Origin: Aureimonas flava
Lineage (GTDB): Bacteria > Pseudomonadota > Alphaproteobacteria > Rhizobiales > Rhizobiaceae
Assembly (NCBI RefSeq): GCF_003583935.1
Contig: NZ_QYRN01000005.1
Coordinates: forward strand, 124,001-188,000
Direction of reading: 5' to 3'
Length of the DNA stretch: 64,000 nucleotides
Below, in pieces: positions 56,205-64,000 of the stretch. Numbering within the stretch: the stretch's first letter is position 1; each line of letters starts with the position of its first letter. Both the position numbers and the translations under genes were made by a program. The notes beneath the pieces are model-generated. The model saw only the letters and a list, made by a program, of their open reading frames with translations, had not been told where the DNA came from and did not search any database.

Positions 56205-58214
56205 TCAGGCGGCCCGCGCGCGCACCTGGTTGCGACCGCCGGCCTTGGCCGCGTAGAGGGCCTCGTCGGCCTTCTGGAGGATCTCCGCCGCGCCGGACTT
56301 CCCCGCGCGCATGTCCGACAGCGAGGCGACGCCGATGCTCACCGTCAGGTATCCGTCCTCGGCGTCCTCGTGCGGGATGCGCAGCGCCAGGACGGCCCGG
56401 CGGATGGCCTCGGCACGGATCAGGGCCTCGGCGGGCCCAGCGCCCGGAAGGATCAGGGCGAGCTCCTCGCCGCCGTAGCGCGCGCCGATCTCGTCGTCGC
56501 GGCGCACGCAGGCCGCGAGGGCTTCCGCGACCGCCGCGAGACAGCGGTCGCCGGCCGGATGGCCGTAGCGGTCGTTGAAGGCCTTGAAGCGGTCGACGTC
56601 GAGCAGGAGCAGGCTGAAGTCGGACCCGTCGCCCGCCGTCGCGAAGGTCTCGTCCAGCCGCCGGTTGAAGGTGCGACGGTTGGCCAGGCGCGTCAGCTCG
56701 TCCGTCGCCGCCAGCGTCTCGAGCTGCCGCGTCGCCTCCGCCAGCGCCTCTTCCGTGCGCTGGCGCTGGTCGACGTCGCGCATCGAGATGACGCAGCCGC
56801 CCACGTCGTCGACCGGCCGTCCCGACAACTCCACCCAGATCACGCTGCCGTCCTTCCGGCACACGCGGTAGCGGATGCCCTTCACCTCCCCGCCGGCGCG
56901 GAACGTCTCAAGGAGCGACTGGACTATGGGCTGGTCCTCGGGCATCGCGATCTCGAGCGGACTGCGTCCCAGGAGTTCCGCCGGATCGTAGCCGAGGATG
57001 CGCCGGCTCGCGCCGGTCACCAGCGTGCGCCGCCCGGCGGCATCCACGCAGGAGATCATGTCGGCGGTGTTGTCCGCCACGATCTGGAACTGCCGCTGTC
57101 CCGCCGCCACGGCCTCCTCGGCCGCCTTGGCCTGCGCCAGCGTACGCGCCGCCGTGTCCACGAGCTCGCCGAGCCGGCGGAATTCGGGCGCCTGCCAGAA
57201 GTCCATTCCCGTGCTCACGGCGAAGTTGCCGGCGCCGATGCGCTGGGCCGAGCGCGACAGGAGCGCGATGGGGCGATGCTGCATCCAGTAGGCGATCAGC
57301 GCGGTGCCGCCGAGGGCCAGGATCAGCGTGCCGCCGCCCAGGAGCAGCGTCCAGCGCAGCCGGTGCTGCATCGTCGCGTAGACCTCGGCAGGCCTCACGC
57401 CGACGGTCAGCCACAGATCGGCGGTTCCGGCGTTCTGGATCGGCTCGAACCCGTAGATCATGGGCTCCCCCGAAAGGTCGTCGGACGCGGCACTGCGTCC
57501 CTCGCCCGCCTGGCGCATCGCGGCGAAGAGACCGAAGTCCGGAGCGATCGTGCCGAATTCGGTCGTGTGCGGCCAGCCGACCAGGATGCGCGCGGCGCGC
57601 GGCTGAACGATCGCCAGCGCATGGCCGGTCGCGGCGGACAGGGTGCGGATGTCGCGCTCGATCATCGACAGGTTGAGCGAGGCGAACACGACGCCGCCCG
57701 CCGCCGGGCCCGCGGTCGGCGGCAGGCGCATGGCCACGGCCATGGTCGGCTTGCCGCTGACGGGGCTGATCATGAAGTCGCCGGCGAAGAAGCGGTTGCC
57801 GCGCGCGTTGATCGCGCGTTCGAACAGGTCCTCGTCGTGGAAGAGCGATCCGGTCACGCCCCGGCTGTGGCAGAGCAGCGTCCGGTCCGGGCCGATCACG
57901 CCGATCGTCAGGAACTGCGGCCTCTCCGCCTTGAGGCCCGCCAGAAGCGTGTTGCACGCAGGCTGCTCCAGGCGAAGGATCTGCGGCGTGTGGCGCACGG
58001 TGGCCAGGAATTCGCGCGCGTCGTCGAAGACACGTGCGATCCGGGCCGCTCCGAGCTTGGTCTCGCTGGCGATGTTGCGCTGGGCTTCGAGCTCCGCATC
58101 CCGGAACGACACCACGAGGCCGGTCGCGATGAGTCCGATCAGCGGCAGCATGGCTGCCGCGATCAGCAACAGGAGGCGACCGCGCACCCCGATGTTGCGA
58201 AAGGCGTTCATCAT
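56205..58214 (-). CDS. Sensory diguanylate cyclase: Cache-HAMP-PAS-GGDEF
   Basis: 669 residues. Membrane helix (about 14-38), a periplasmic double-Cache sensor (about 40-275, containing FFAGDFMISPVSGKPTMAVA), a second membrane helix (about 285-312), HAMP (about 315-365), PAS (about 380-495) and GGDEF (about 510-665). The active loop is GGEEL rather than GGDEF; an RDDE precedes where RxxD is expected, a near-I-site. Extracellular ligand sensing linked to cyclic di-GMP. It converges with the GMC gene. ATG 58214 or 58211 is the start. Confidence 0.9.
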   Translation of the reverse strand: MMNAFRNIGVRGRLLLLIAAAMLPLIGLIATGLVVSFRDAELEAQRNIASETKLGAARIARVFDDAREFLATVRHTPQILRLEQPACNTLLAGLKAERPQFLTIGVIGPDRTLLCHSRGVTGSLFHDEDLFERAINARGNRFFAGDFMISPVSGKPTMAVAMRLPPTAGPAAGGVVFASLNLSMIERDIRTLSAATGHALAIVQPRAARILVGWPHTTEFGTIAPDFGLFAAMRQAGEGRSAASDDLSGEPMIYGFEPIQNAGTADLWLTVGVRPAEVYATMQHRLRWTLLLGGGTLILALGGTALIAYWMQHRPIALLSRSAQRIGAGNFAVSTGMDFWQAPEFRRLGELVDTAARTLAQAKAAEEAVAAGQRQFQIVADNTADMISCVDAAGRRTLVTGASRRILGYDPAELLGRSPLEIAMPEDQPIVQSLLETFRAGGEVKGIRYRVCRKDGSVIWVELSGRPVDDVGGCVISMRDVDQRQRTEEALAEATRQLETLAATDELTRLANRRTFNRRLDETFATAGDGSDFSLLLLDVDRFKAFNDRYGHPAGDRCLAAVAEALAACVRRDDEIGARYGGEELALILPGAGPAEALIRAEAIRRAVLALRIPHEDAEDGYLTVSIGVASLSDMRAGKSGAAEILQKADEALYAAKAGGRNQVRARAA

Positions 58215-58425
58215 GGAGCGTCGGTCCACCCTTCCTCGCCGCACATGGCCGCGATCGGCGCGCGGCTGGTTGAATTCTTACGTCGCCTACGTTTAACAAA
58301 TCGCATGGAAGGTTCGTGGTGCGCCTACGCTCGGCGCAACGCATGCGCGAGACCGCGGACCGTCGTCTTCCGCCGGATGGATCCGGCCCGATGTCCTGCC
58401 TCGTGCGCGGCGCCAAGGAGTGCGC

Positions 58426-61098
58426 ATGTCGATCCGCAATCTGGACGCGCTGTTCGAGCCGCGCTCCATCGCCCTGATCGGGGCCAGCAATCGGCCGGGA
58501 TCGGTGGGCGCGGTGCTGGCGCGCAATCTCTTCGGCTCCGGCTTCGACGGACCGGTGATGCCGGTGAACCCGCGCGAGGCCTCGATCCGCTCGGCGGTGT
58601 GCTATCCCTCGCTCGACGCGCTCCCCATGGTGCCGGACCTGGCGCTGATCGCCACCCCGGCGGCGGGGGTGCCGGCGTTGGTGTCCGATCTCGGCCGGCG
58701 CGGCTGCCGGGCCGCCGTGGTGATCTCGTCCGGCTTCGACGCGGCCGGTCGGGCCGCGCTTCTGGAAGCCGCGCGCCCGCATCTCCTGCGTGTGGTCGGA
58801 CCCAACTGCCTCGGCGTGCTGTCGCCGCCGGCCTCGCTCAACGCCAGCTTCGCCCATCTGACGCCGCGCAAGGGCGACCTCGCCTTCGTGAGCCAGTCGG
58901 CCGCCATGGCGACCACCGTGCTCGACTGGGCCGACGTGCGCGAGATCGGCTTCTCGCACGTGGTCTCGACGGGGGACATGAGCGACGTCGACATCGGCGA
59001 CCTGCTCGACCATCTCGCCCTGGACGCGCGTGCGCGGGCGATCCTCCTGTATCTCGAGACCGTGACCGACGCGCGAAAGTTCATGACGGCCGCCCGCATC
59101 GCCGCGCGCACCAAGCCGGTGGTGGTCATCAAGGCCGGTCGCAACGCCGGGTCGGCGGCCGGGCTGCGGCCCGAGATCGGCGGCGGGCGGGGCGCCGACG
59201 ACGTCTACGACGCAGCGTTCCGGCGGGCCGGGATGCTGCGGGTCGATACGCTGCGCGAGCTGTTCGAGGCGGTCGCGACGCTCGCCACGGGCCTGCGTCC
59301 GAGCGGCGACCGCCTAGCCGTCGTCACCAACAGCGATGCCGCCGGCACCCTGGCCCTCGACGCGCTGGACGGCTTCGGCGGCCGCCTCGCCGGGCTTGGC
59401 GACGCGACGTGGCGGCGGCTCGCGCCGATCCTGCCGGGGCCGCCCTCGCCGCAGGGGCTGGTGAAGCTCGCGCCGGACGCTTCGGCCGAGGCCTATGCGG
59501 AGGCGCTGGCCGCGATCCTGGAGGCGGGCGAACAGGACGCCGTGCTGGTGATGAACTGCCCGCAGGCCATCGCCGACGGGACCGAGGCGGCGCGTGCGAC
59601 GGTGGAACGGACGCGCGTCGCGCGTCGCACGCCGATCCTGACCTGCTGGCTGGGCGAGCGGGCCGCCCGCACGGCGCGCCGCGTGTTCGCGGCCGGCAAC
59701 GTGCCCACCTACCAGACGCCGGACGAGACCGTGCGCGCCTTCATGCAGCTCGTCACCTACCGCCGCAACCAGGACCTCCTGATGCAGACGCCGGCGGCCG
59801 TCGCGCCGGCGGGCGTCGATCGCATGGCGGTGGAGCAGCTCGTGGGACGCGCGCGGCGCGAGGGGCGCCTCGTCCTCGGCGAGCCCGAATCCAAGGCGCT
59901 GCTGGCCGCCTACGGCATCGCCACCGTGCCCACCGAGATCGCCGCCGACCCCGGCGAGGCCGCCACCCTCGCCAGCCGGATCGGCTTTCCGGTGGCGCTC
60001 AAGATCCTGTCGCCCGACATCGCGCACAAGAGCGACGTCGGCGGCGTGCGCCTCCAACTCGATGACGCAGCCATGGTGCGCGAGGCGGCCGAGCACATGG
60101 TCCGCACGGTGGTCGAGCGCCAGCCCGGCGCGCGCATCGACGGCTTCACCGTGCAGGCCATGGTGCGCCGTCCCAACGCCAGCGAGCTGCGGCTGGGGAT
60201 GTCCACCGACCCGGTGTTCGGGCCGATCATCCGCTTCGGGCAGGGCGGCACGGCGGCCGACCTTCTGGACGATCGCGCCGTCGGCCTGCCGCCGCTGAAC
60301 GGCGTGCTCGCCCGCGACATGATCGGGCGCACCAAGGTCTGGCGTCTTCTGCAAGGCTACCGGGAACGGCCGCCGGCCGACATCGACGCGATCGCCGAGA
60401 CGCTCGTCACCCTGTCGCGCATGGCCGCCGACCTCGATTGCCTCGCGGAGATCGACATCAACCCGCTGCTGGCGGACGGCGAGGGCGTGCTGGCGCTGGA
60501 CGCGCGCGTCGTGCTGCGCCCGGACGACCGGGCGGGCCGCCAGCGCTTCGCCATCCTGCCCTATCCGGAGGCGCTCGAAACCGAGATCGTCTCGCGCAAG
60601 GGCCGGTTCCGGCTGCGCCCGATCCGGCCCGAGGACGAGCCGGCGCTGGTGCGGATGGTCGAGCTGAGCGATCCCGAGGACGTGCGCCTACGCTTCTTCG
60701 CCCCCTTGCGCCGGATCGGCCACGCCTTCGCGGCACGCCTGACGCAGATCGACTACTCCCGCGAGATGGCCTTCGTGGCAGAGCCCGCGGAGTCAAGCGC
60801 GCAGGGCGCCATCCTCGGTGTGGTGCGCCTGATCGCGGACCCGGACGGGGAGCGCGCCGAATTCGGCGTCATGGTCCGCTCCGACCAGAAGGGCCGGGGG
60901 CTCGGGCGCCTCCTGATGGAGGCGATCCTCGCCTATGCCCGCCGACAGGGCGTCGGCACCGTGCATGGCGAGGTGCTGGCCGAGAACGCCGCGATGCTGT
61001 CGATGGCGCGGCGCATCGGCTTCCGGCAGCGGGTGCATCCCGACGATGTGGGGCTGCGGGTGCTGGAGATCGACCTGGCCGCCCAGGGCGCCGGCTAG
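58426..61098 (+). CDS. Pat-type protein lysine acetyltransferase (NDP-forming acyl-CoA synthetase-like)
   Basis: 890 residues. CoA-binding domain (about 7-140), succinyl-CoA ligase-like domains (about 150-460), ATP-grasp (about 480-700), then a C-terminal GNAT acetyltransferase (about 720-880, GVMVRSDQKGRGLGRLLMEA). At the place where ADP-forming acetyl-CoA synthetases have SHTGALAGSD with the phospho-His, this has PEIGGGRGAD, so the His is Glu and ligase catalysis is not expected. That fits PatZ-type enzymes that acetylate proteins such as acetyl-CoA synthetase. AAGGAG five bases before ATG 58426 sets the start. Confidence 0.93.
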   Translation: MSIRNLDALFEPRSIALIGASNRPGSVGAVLARNLFGSGFDGPVMPVNPREASIRSAVCYPSLDALPMVPDLALIATPAAGVPALVSDLGRRGCRAAVVISSGFDAAGRAALLEAARPHLLRVVGPNCLGVLSPPASLNASFAHLTPRKGDLAFVSQSAAMATTVLDWADVREIGFSHVVSTGDMSDVDIGDLLDHLALDARARAILLYLETVTDARKFMTAARIAARTKPVVVIKAGRNAGSAAGLRPEIGGGRGADDVYDAAFRRAGMLRVDTLRELFEAVATLATGLRPSGDRLAVVTNSDAAGTLALDALDGFGGRLAGLGDATWRRLAPILPGPPSPQGLVKLAPDASAEAYAEALAAILEAGEQDAVLVMNCPQAIADGTEAARATVERTRVARRTPILTCWLGERAARTARRVFAAGNVPTYQTPDETVRAFMQLVTYRRNQDLLMQTPAAVAPAGVDRMAVEQLVGRARREGRLVLGEPESKALLAAYGIATVPTEIAADPGEAATLASRIGFPVALKILSPDIAHKSDVGGVRLQLDDAAMVREAAEHMVRTVVERQPGARIDGFTVQAMVRRPNASELRLGMSTDPVFGPIIRFGQGGTAADLLDDRAVGLPPLNGVLARDMIGRTKVWRLLQGYRERPPADIDAIAETLVTLSRMAADLDCLAEIDINPLLADGEGVLALDARVVLRPDDRAGRQRFAILPYPEALETEIVSRKGRFRLRPIRPEDEPALVRMVELSDPEDVRLRFFAPLRRIGHAFAARLTQIDYSREMAFVAEPAESSAQGAILGVVRLIADPDGERAEFGVMVRSDQKGRGLGRLLMEAILAYARRQGVGTVHGEVLAENAAMLSMARRIGFRQRVHPDDVGLRVLEIDLAAQGAG

Positions 61099-61124
61099 GC
61101 GGGGCTCCCGGCCGCGGCGTGGGC

Positions 61125-61313
61125 TCAGCGCCTCGAGGCGAGGCCGCGGCGCACGAAGCCGGCCGACACGTCGGAGCGGAGCCGATGCTCCATCTCGTGC
61201 TGACGGCGGGCGAGGTTGCGGATGGCGGCCAGGAGATCGCCGCCCGCCTGGGCCACGGCTTCCTCCACGGCGGTCTCGAGTTCATCGTGATGGACGGCGG
61301 CGGCTGGCATCAT
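61125..61313 (-). CDS. Small hypothetical protein, 62 residues
   Basis: Begins MMPAAAVHHDE and forms an amphipathic helical stretch (LETAVEEAVAQAGGDLLAAI) ending in an Arg-rich tail. No membrane segment or known motif. GGAG lies eight bases before the ATG. It is probably cytoplasmic; a role cannot be given. An upstream in-frame extension to 61391 is possible but unsupported. It converges with the Pat gene. Confidence 0.55.
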   Translation of the reverse strand: MMPAAAVHHDELETAVEEAVAQAGGDLLAAIRNLARRQHEMEHRLRSDVSAGFVRRGLASRR

Positions 61314-61529
61314 GGCGGGCACTCCGATTCTTGCCTGCCGACCTTGGCGGCGGACGGTGCGCGGCGAAAGCCGGCCCGCGACGCTTTCCACCGATTCGAG
61401 CTGTCCATCCTCCGTGAGCGAGCGATAACGCAGATGTGAGCGGACTTTGTTGGCAACCTATTTACCTCACGCGATGGAGGATGGAGCACATCCTCATTCG
61501 CCAGTCCGTTGCAGCGCAAGGAACAGAGA

Positions 61530-62636
61530 ATGGTCCAAGTCCCTTACACCGGCTCCAAGTGGGGTGACTCCGCGGCATCCGGCACCGGCGGCGGGACGGT
61601 CACCTGGAGCTTCAACCTGGACGGGGCGCGGTTCTACGCGTTCGACGGCGCGATCAGCAGCACGGTGTTCCAGACCTGGGTCCGCCAGGCCTTCGACACG
61701 TGGGAAAAGCTCGCCAACATCGATTTCGTCGAGGTGCCCACGGCCTCGGCCGACATCCAGATCGGGCTGGACGCCTTCGACGGGCGCGGCGGGACGCTGG
61801 GCGAGGCGAGCTGGACCTATTCGGGCGGGCTTACCATCCACGCCGAGATCGCGTTCGATTCGGCCGAGTACTGGGGCCCGACCTCGGCGGGCGGCACCAA
61901 TTTCTACGCCGTCGCGGTGCACGAGATCGGCCACACGATCGGCCTCGGCCATGCCGACGATCCGTCCTCGATCATGTACCCCTATCTCGGATCGCTGGTC
62001 GATCCCGCCGCGGCCGACATCGCCGCCATCCAGGCGCTCTACGGCGTCGCGGGACAGTCGATCGGCGGGACGGAGGGCGCGGATGTCCTCTACGGCAGCA
62101 CGGGCGCGGATACGGTGTCCGCGTTCGGCGGGGACGATCTGATCTACGCATACGAGGGCAACGACCTCGTCTTCGGCAACCAGGGCAACGACACCATCCA
62201 TGCCGGCGTCGGCAACGATCTCGTCTATGGCGGAAAGGACGACGACCAGCTCTTCGGCAACCAGGGCGACGACACCATTACCGGCAACATCGGCAACGAC
62301 ACCGTGCACGGCGGGCAGGGGAACGACCTCGTCCATGGCGGCCGCGACGACGACTTCGTGTCGGGAGACCGTGGCAACGACACGCTGCACGGCGGCTTCG
62401 GCAACGACACGCTGGCCGGCGGTTCGGGTGCGGACCTCTTCCTGTTCGACGCCGGGCACGGCAACGACATCATCCTCGACTTCAACGCTGCCGAAGGCGA
62501 CCGCATGAACCTCGGCGGTCAGACCTACAGCATTTCCGAGAGCAGCGGGTCCGCCGTGCTCGGCCTGTCGGGCGGGGGCACGATCACCCTTCTGGGCGTG
62601 ACGGCCGCCGCATTCGACGCCGCCGCCGTGGCCTGA
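61530..62636 (+). CDS. Secreted RTX metalloprotease (serralysin/matrixin-like)
   Basis: 368 residues, no N-terminal signal peptide. A metzincin domain with [11 protein letters not shown] at residues 131-141 (three zinc His and catalytic Glu132) and a Met-turn SIMYP at 147-151. Then 14 consecutive RTX nonapeptides (residues 180-305, of the GGxGNDxUx type) which bind calcium, and a C-terminal part (LFLFDAGHG to the end) like type-I secretion signals. It should be exported by a type-I system, not Sec. Shorter than serralysins (about 470), lacking the propeptide. ATG 61530 has AGGA at proper distance. Confidence 0.92.
   Translation: MVQVPYTGSKWGDSAASGTGGGTVTWSFNLDGARFYAFDGAISSTVFQTWVRQAFDTWEKLANIDFVEVPTASADIQIGLDAFDGRGGTLGEASWTYSGGLTIHAEIAFDSAEYWGPTSAGGTNFYAVAVHEIGHTIGLGHADDPSSIMYPYLGSLVDPAAADIAAIQALYGVAGQSIGGTEGADVLYGSTGADTVSAFGGDDLIYAYEGNDLVFGNQGNDTIHAGVGNDLVYGGKDDDQLFGNQGDDTITGNIGNDTVHGGQGNDLVHGGRDDDFVSGDRGNDTLHGGFGNDTLAGGSGADLFLFDAGHGNDIILDFNAAEGDRMNLGGQTYSISESSGSAVLGLSGGGTITLLGVTAAAFDAAAVA
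62067..62444 (+). repeat. 27-bp coding tandem repeats (RTX nonapeptides)
   Basis: Fourteen in-frame 27-base units encode RTX repeats; GGC AAC GAC and GGC GGG recur. Degenerate at DNA level, conserved in the peptide. Confidence 0.8.
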
Positions 62637-62712
62637 AGCGCCGGTCGGGCGAGGACCGCGTCGTTTCCTTGCAGGGGGCCGCGGCCGAAGCCGGCCGTCC
62701 CCCCGCGGCTCC

Positions 62713-63804
62713 TCACCCTTGCGTCTCGTCCGCCGGAGCTGTCGGAGCGTTCCCTTCGTCGGTGCGCGCCTCGGCCGCCGTGTCGAGGCGCACCACCACC
62801 GACATGCCGGGCACCAGCGCGCCCGCCGCCGCTTGGCCGGGATCGATCGAGATGCGCACCGGCAGGCGCTGAGCCACCTTGGTGAAATTGCCCGTGGCGT
62901 TGTCGGGGCGCAGCACCGCGAATTCCGAGCCCGTGGCCGGCGCGAAGCGTTCGATGCGGCCCGACAGTCGCGCACCCCGCAGGGCGTCCACCGTGAAGTG
63001 GACGGGCTGGCCGACGGCCATGCCCGGAAGCTGGGTTTCCTTGAAGTTGGCGACCACCCAGACCGTTTCCGGCACGAGGCTCGTGAGCTGCGTTCCCGCC
63101 TGGACGAACTGGCCGAGCTTGACCCCGACCTCGCCGAGCCGCCCGCCCTTGGGCGCGAGGATGCGCGTGTTGGCGAGATCGATCTGAGCGAGCCGCACCG
63201 CCGCCTGCGCGCTCTGCACCGCCGCCTCCAGCGACTGGCGCGAGACGATCACCGTCTGGAGATCCTGGCGCGAGACCTCCAGCGAGGCGCGTGCCTGGTC
63301 GAGCGCCGCCGCCGCCTGGTCGCGCGTGCGGGTGGCGACGTCGAGGTCGCTTCCGGGCACGAAGCCCTGCCGGGCGAGCGGTGCGATGCGGGCGAAGTTT
63401 CCCTCCGCCGTGTCGAAGGCGGACCGGGCGCTGGCCACCGCCGCCTCGCTGGCCTTGACCTTGGCCTCGGCCGAGCGCCGGCCCTGGCGCGAATTGGCGA
63501 GCTGCGCCCGCTGCCCGTCCAGTGTCGCACGGGTCTGCGCCAGCTTCTGCGAGAAGATCCGGTCGTCGATGCGCGCGATGAGCTGGCTGGCGACGACGGT
63601 TTCGTAGTCCTGCACCGGCACCTCGACCACGGTGCCGGCGAGCTGCGGCGAGATCACGGTGACCTGTCCGCGCACATAGGCGTCCTCGGTGGTTTCGATG
63701 CTGGTGGCGAAGGGCGGGAGGCGCCAGGCGTAGAGAACCAGCGCGACGCCGGCGAGGCCGACGCAGACGGCGAACAGGGTGGAGAGGGCGCGGGACAGCT
63801 TCAT
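62713..63804 (-). CDS. HlyD/EmrA-family membrane fusion protein
   Basis: 363 residues. One N-terminal membrane helix (about 10-30), a biotinyl-lipoyl/beta-barrel part (TTEDAYVRGQVTVISPQLAGTV) split by a long coiled coil (about 80-200, Ala/Gln/Arg-rich), and the C-terminal barrel (WVVANFKETQL). This is the EmrA/HlyD_3 type that pairs with an MFS pump for drug or toxin efflux across both membranes. The next gene upstream fits an MFS pump. Start at ATG 63804. Confidence 0.92.
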   Translation of the reverse strand: MKLSRALSTLFAVCVGLAGVALVLYAWRLPPFATSIETTEDAYVRGQVTVISPQLAGTVVEVPVQDYETVVASQLIARIDDRIFSQKLAQTRATLDGQRAQLANSRQGRRSAEAKVKASEAAVASARSAFDTAEGNFARIAPLARQGFVPGSDLDVATRTRDQAAAALDQARASLEVSRQDLQTVIVSRQSLEAAVQSAQAAVRLAQIDLANTRILAPKGGRLGEVGVKLGQFVQAGTQLTSLVPETVWVVANFKETQLPGMAVGQPVHFTVDALRGARLSGRIERFAPATGSEFAVLRPDNATGNFTKVAQRLPVRISIDPGQAAAGALVPGMSVVVRLDTAAEARTDEGNAPTAPADETQG

Positions 63805-63859
63805 CGGACGAACTTCGGCTGGGTGTCGGAACGGGGAGGGGGAGGGATTCGCGAGGGCT

Positions 63860-64000
63860 TCAGGCAGCAGCCGCCTCTCGGCGCGCCGCACGCCATCGGC
63901 CGAGATGGATCGCGGCCAGGTGCACGAGAAGCGCGGCGAGCCCCAGGGAGGCGAGAGCGGCGACGGCGAGGAAGGCGTCGTTATAGGCGAGGATGTTGGC
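63860..64000 (-). CDS. MFS efflux pump C-terminus (EmrB/QacA type), partial
   Basis: The last 46 codons of a gene running out of the window at its right end. It reads ANILAYNDAFLAVAALASLG, then a last membrane helix and a short Arg/Ala-rich tail. The AYNDAF segment and final helix are typical of the 14-helix DHA2 family. It lies 55 bases upstream of the EmrA-like gene and matches the usual EmrB-EmrA pairing. Confidence 0.75.
   Translation of the reverse strand, partial: ANILAYNDAFLAVAALASLGLAALLVHLAAIHLGRWRAARREAAAA

Noticed and set aside
62713-63804. HlyD-like protein as the secretion partner of the RTX protease
   Set aside because: Its domain order and neighbouring MFS fragment place it with EmrA-type drug efflux, not a type-I ABC exporter.

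Overview
The window is GC-rich alphaproteobacterial chromosomal DNA, most likely Hyphomicrobiales (Rhizobiales). Four things point there: the gene order enoyl-CoA hydratase, mutM, ubiE, ubiB, coaBC, dut; a cytochrome P450 beside gyrB; a Porin_2-type outer membrane porin with the conserved DYVRVC start; and BigR/SqrR-type and Irr-type regulatory signals. The porin resembles those of the Aurantimonadaceae/Brucellaceae side of the order, but the family assignment is a guess. No rRNA, tRNA, CRISPR array, insertion sequence or prophage was seen. Coding density is high and most genes look native.

Layout. 1-7005 holds housekeeping genes (crotonase, a small hypothetical, mutM, ubiE, ubiB, coaBC, dut, a LysE-type exporter). 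7010-15423 carries a membrane diguanylate cyclase, cysteine synthase, an MscS channel, ribosomal protein S21, a P450 and gyrB, followed by about 600 bp without a recognisable gene. 15424-19646 has a GntR/FCD regulator, a pair of YeeE/YedE half-transporters with their ArsR (BigR/SqrR-like) regulator, and a divergent large catalase. 19834-24854 is an osmotic or ionic stress island: an MscS channel translationally coupled to a DUF2254 protein, a Na+/H+ antiporter and a second long MscS channel. 25117-31570 has a GAF-PAS-GGDEF protein, a secreted fasciclin protein and a four-gene EfeU-EfeO-EfeB-EfeM iron uptake operon with an Irr-box-like palindrome upstream.

31801-39703 holds metH (with a 22-bp palindrome upstream), a highly expressed porin with an unusual leader, and the malic enzyme maeB. 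39743-48784 is a sugar/polyol region: a YtfQ-YtfR-YtfT-YjfF ABC importer, a mannitol-type dehydrogenase, an OhrR-like MarR regulator and a ketoglutarate-semialdehyde dehydrogenase. 48825-56200 is a LysR regulator divergent from a complete branched-chain-type ABC importer that ends in a GMC alcohol oxidoreductase, which looks like one import-and-oxidise unit for an unknown alcohol. 56205-64000 holds a sensory diguanylate cyclase, a Pat-type protein acetyltransferase, a small hypothetical, a secreted RTX metalloprotease and an EmrA/EmrB-type efflux pair cut by the window end.

Much of the window is about envelope stress, redox and iron: three MscS channels, three diguanylate cyclases, a catalase, a peroxidase-coupled iron importer and thiol-based regulators. 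The most noteworthy candidates for new biology are the MscS/DUF2254/antiporter island, the LysR-ABC-GMC unit, the twin ArsR operator between the YeeE pair and the catalase, the palindromes ahead of metH and the porin, and a 32-residue membrane peptide at 44721.
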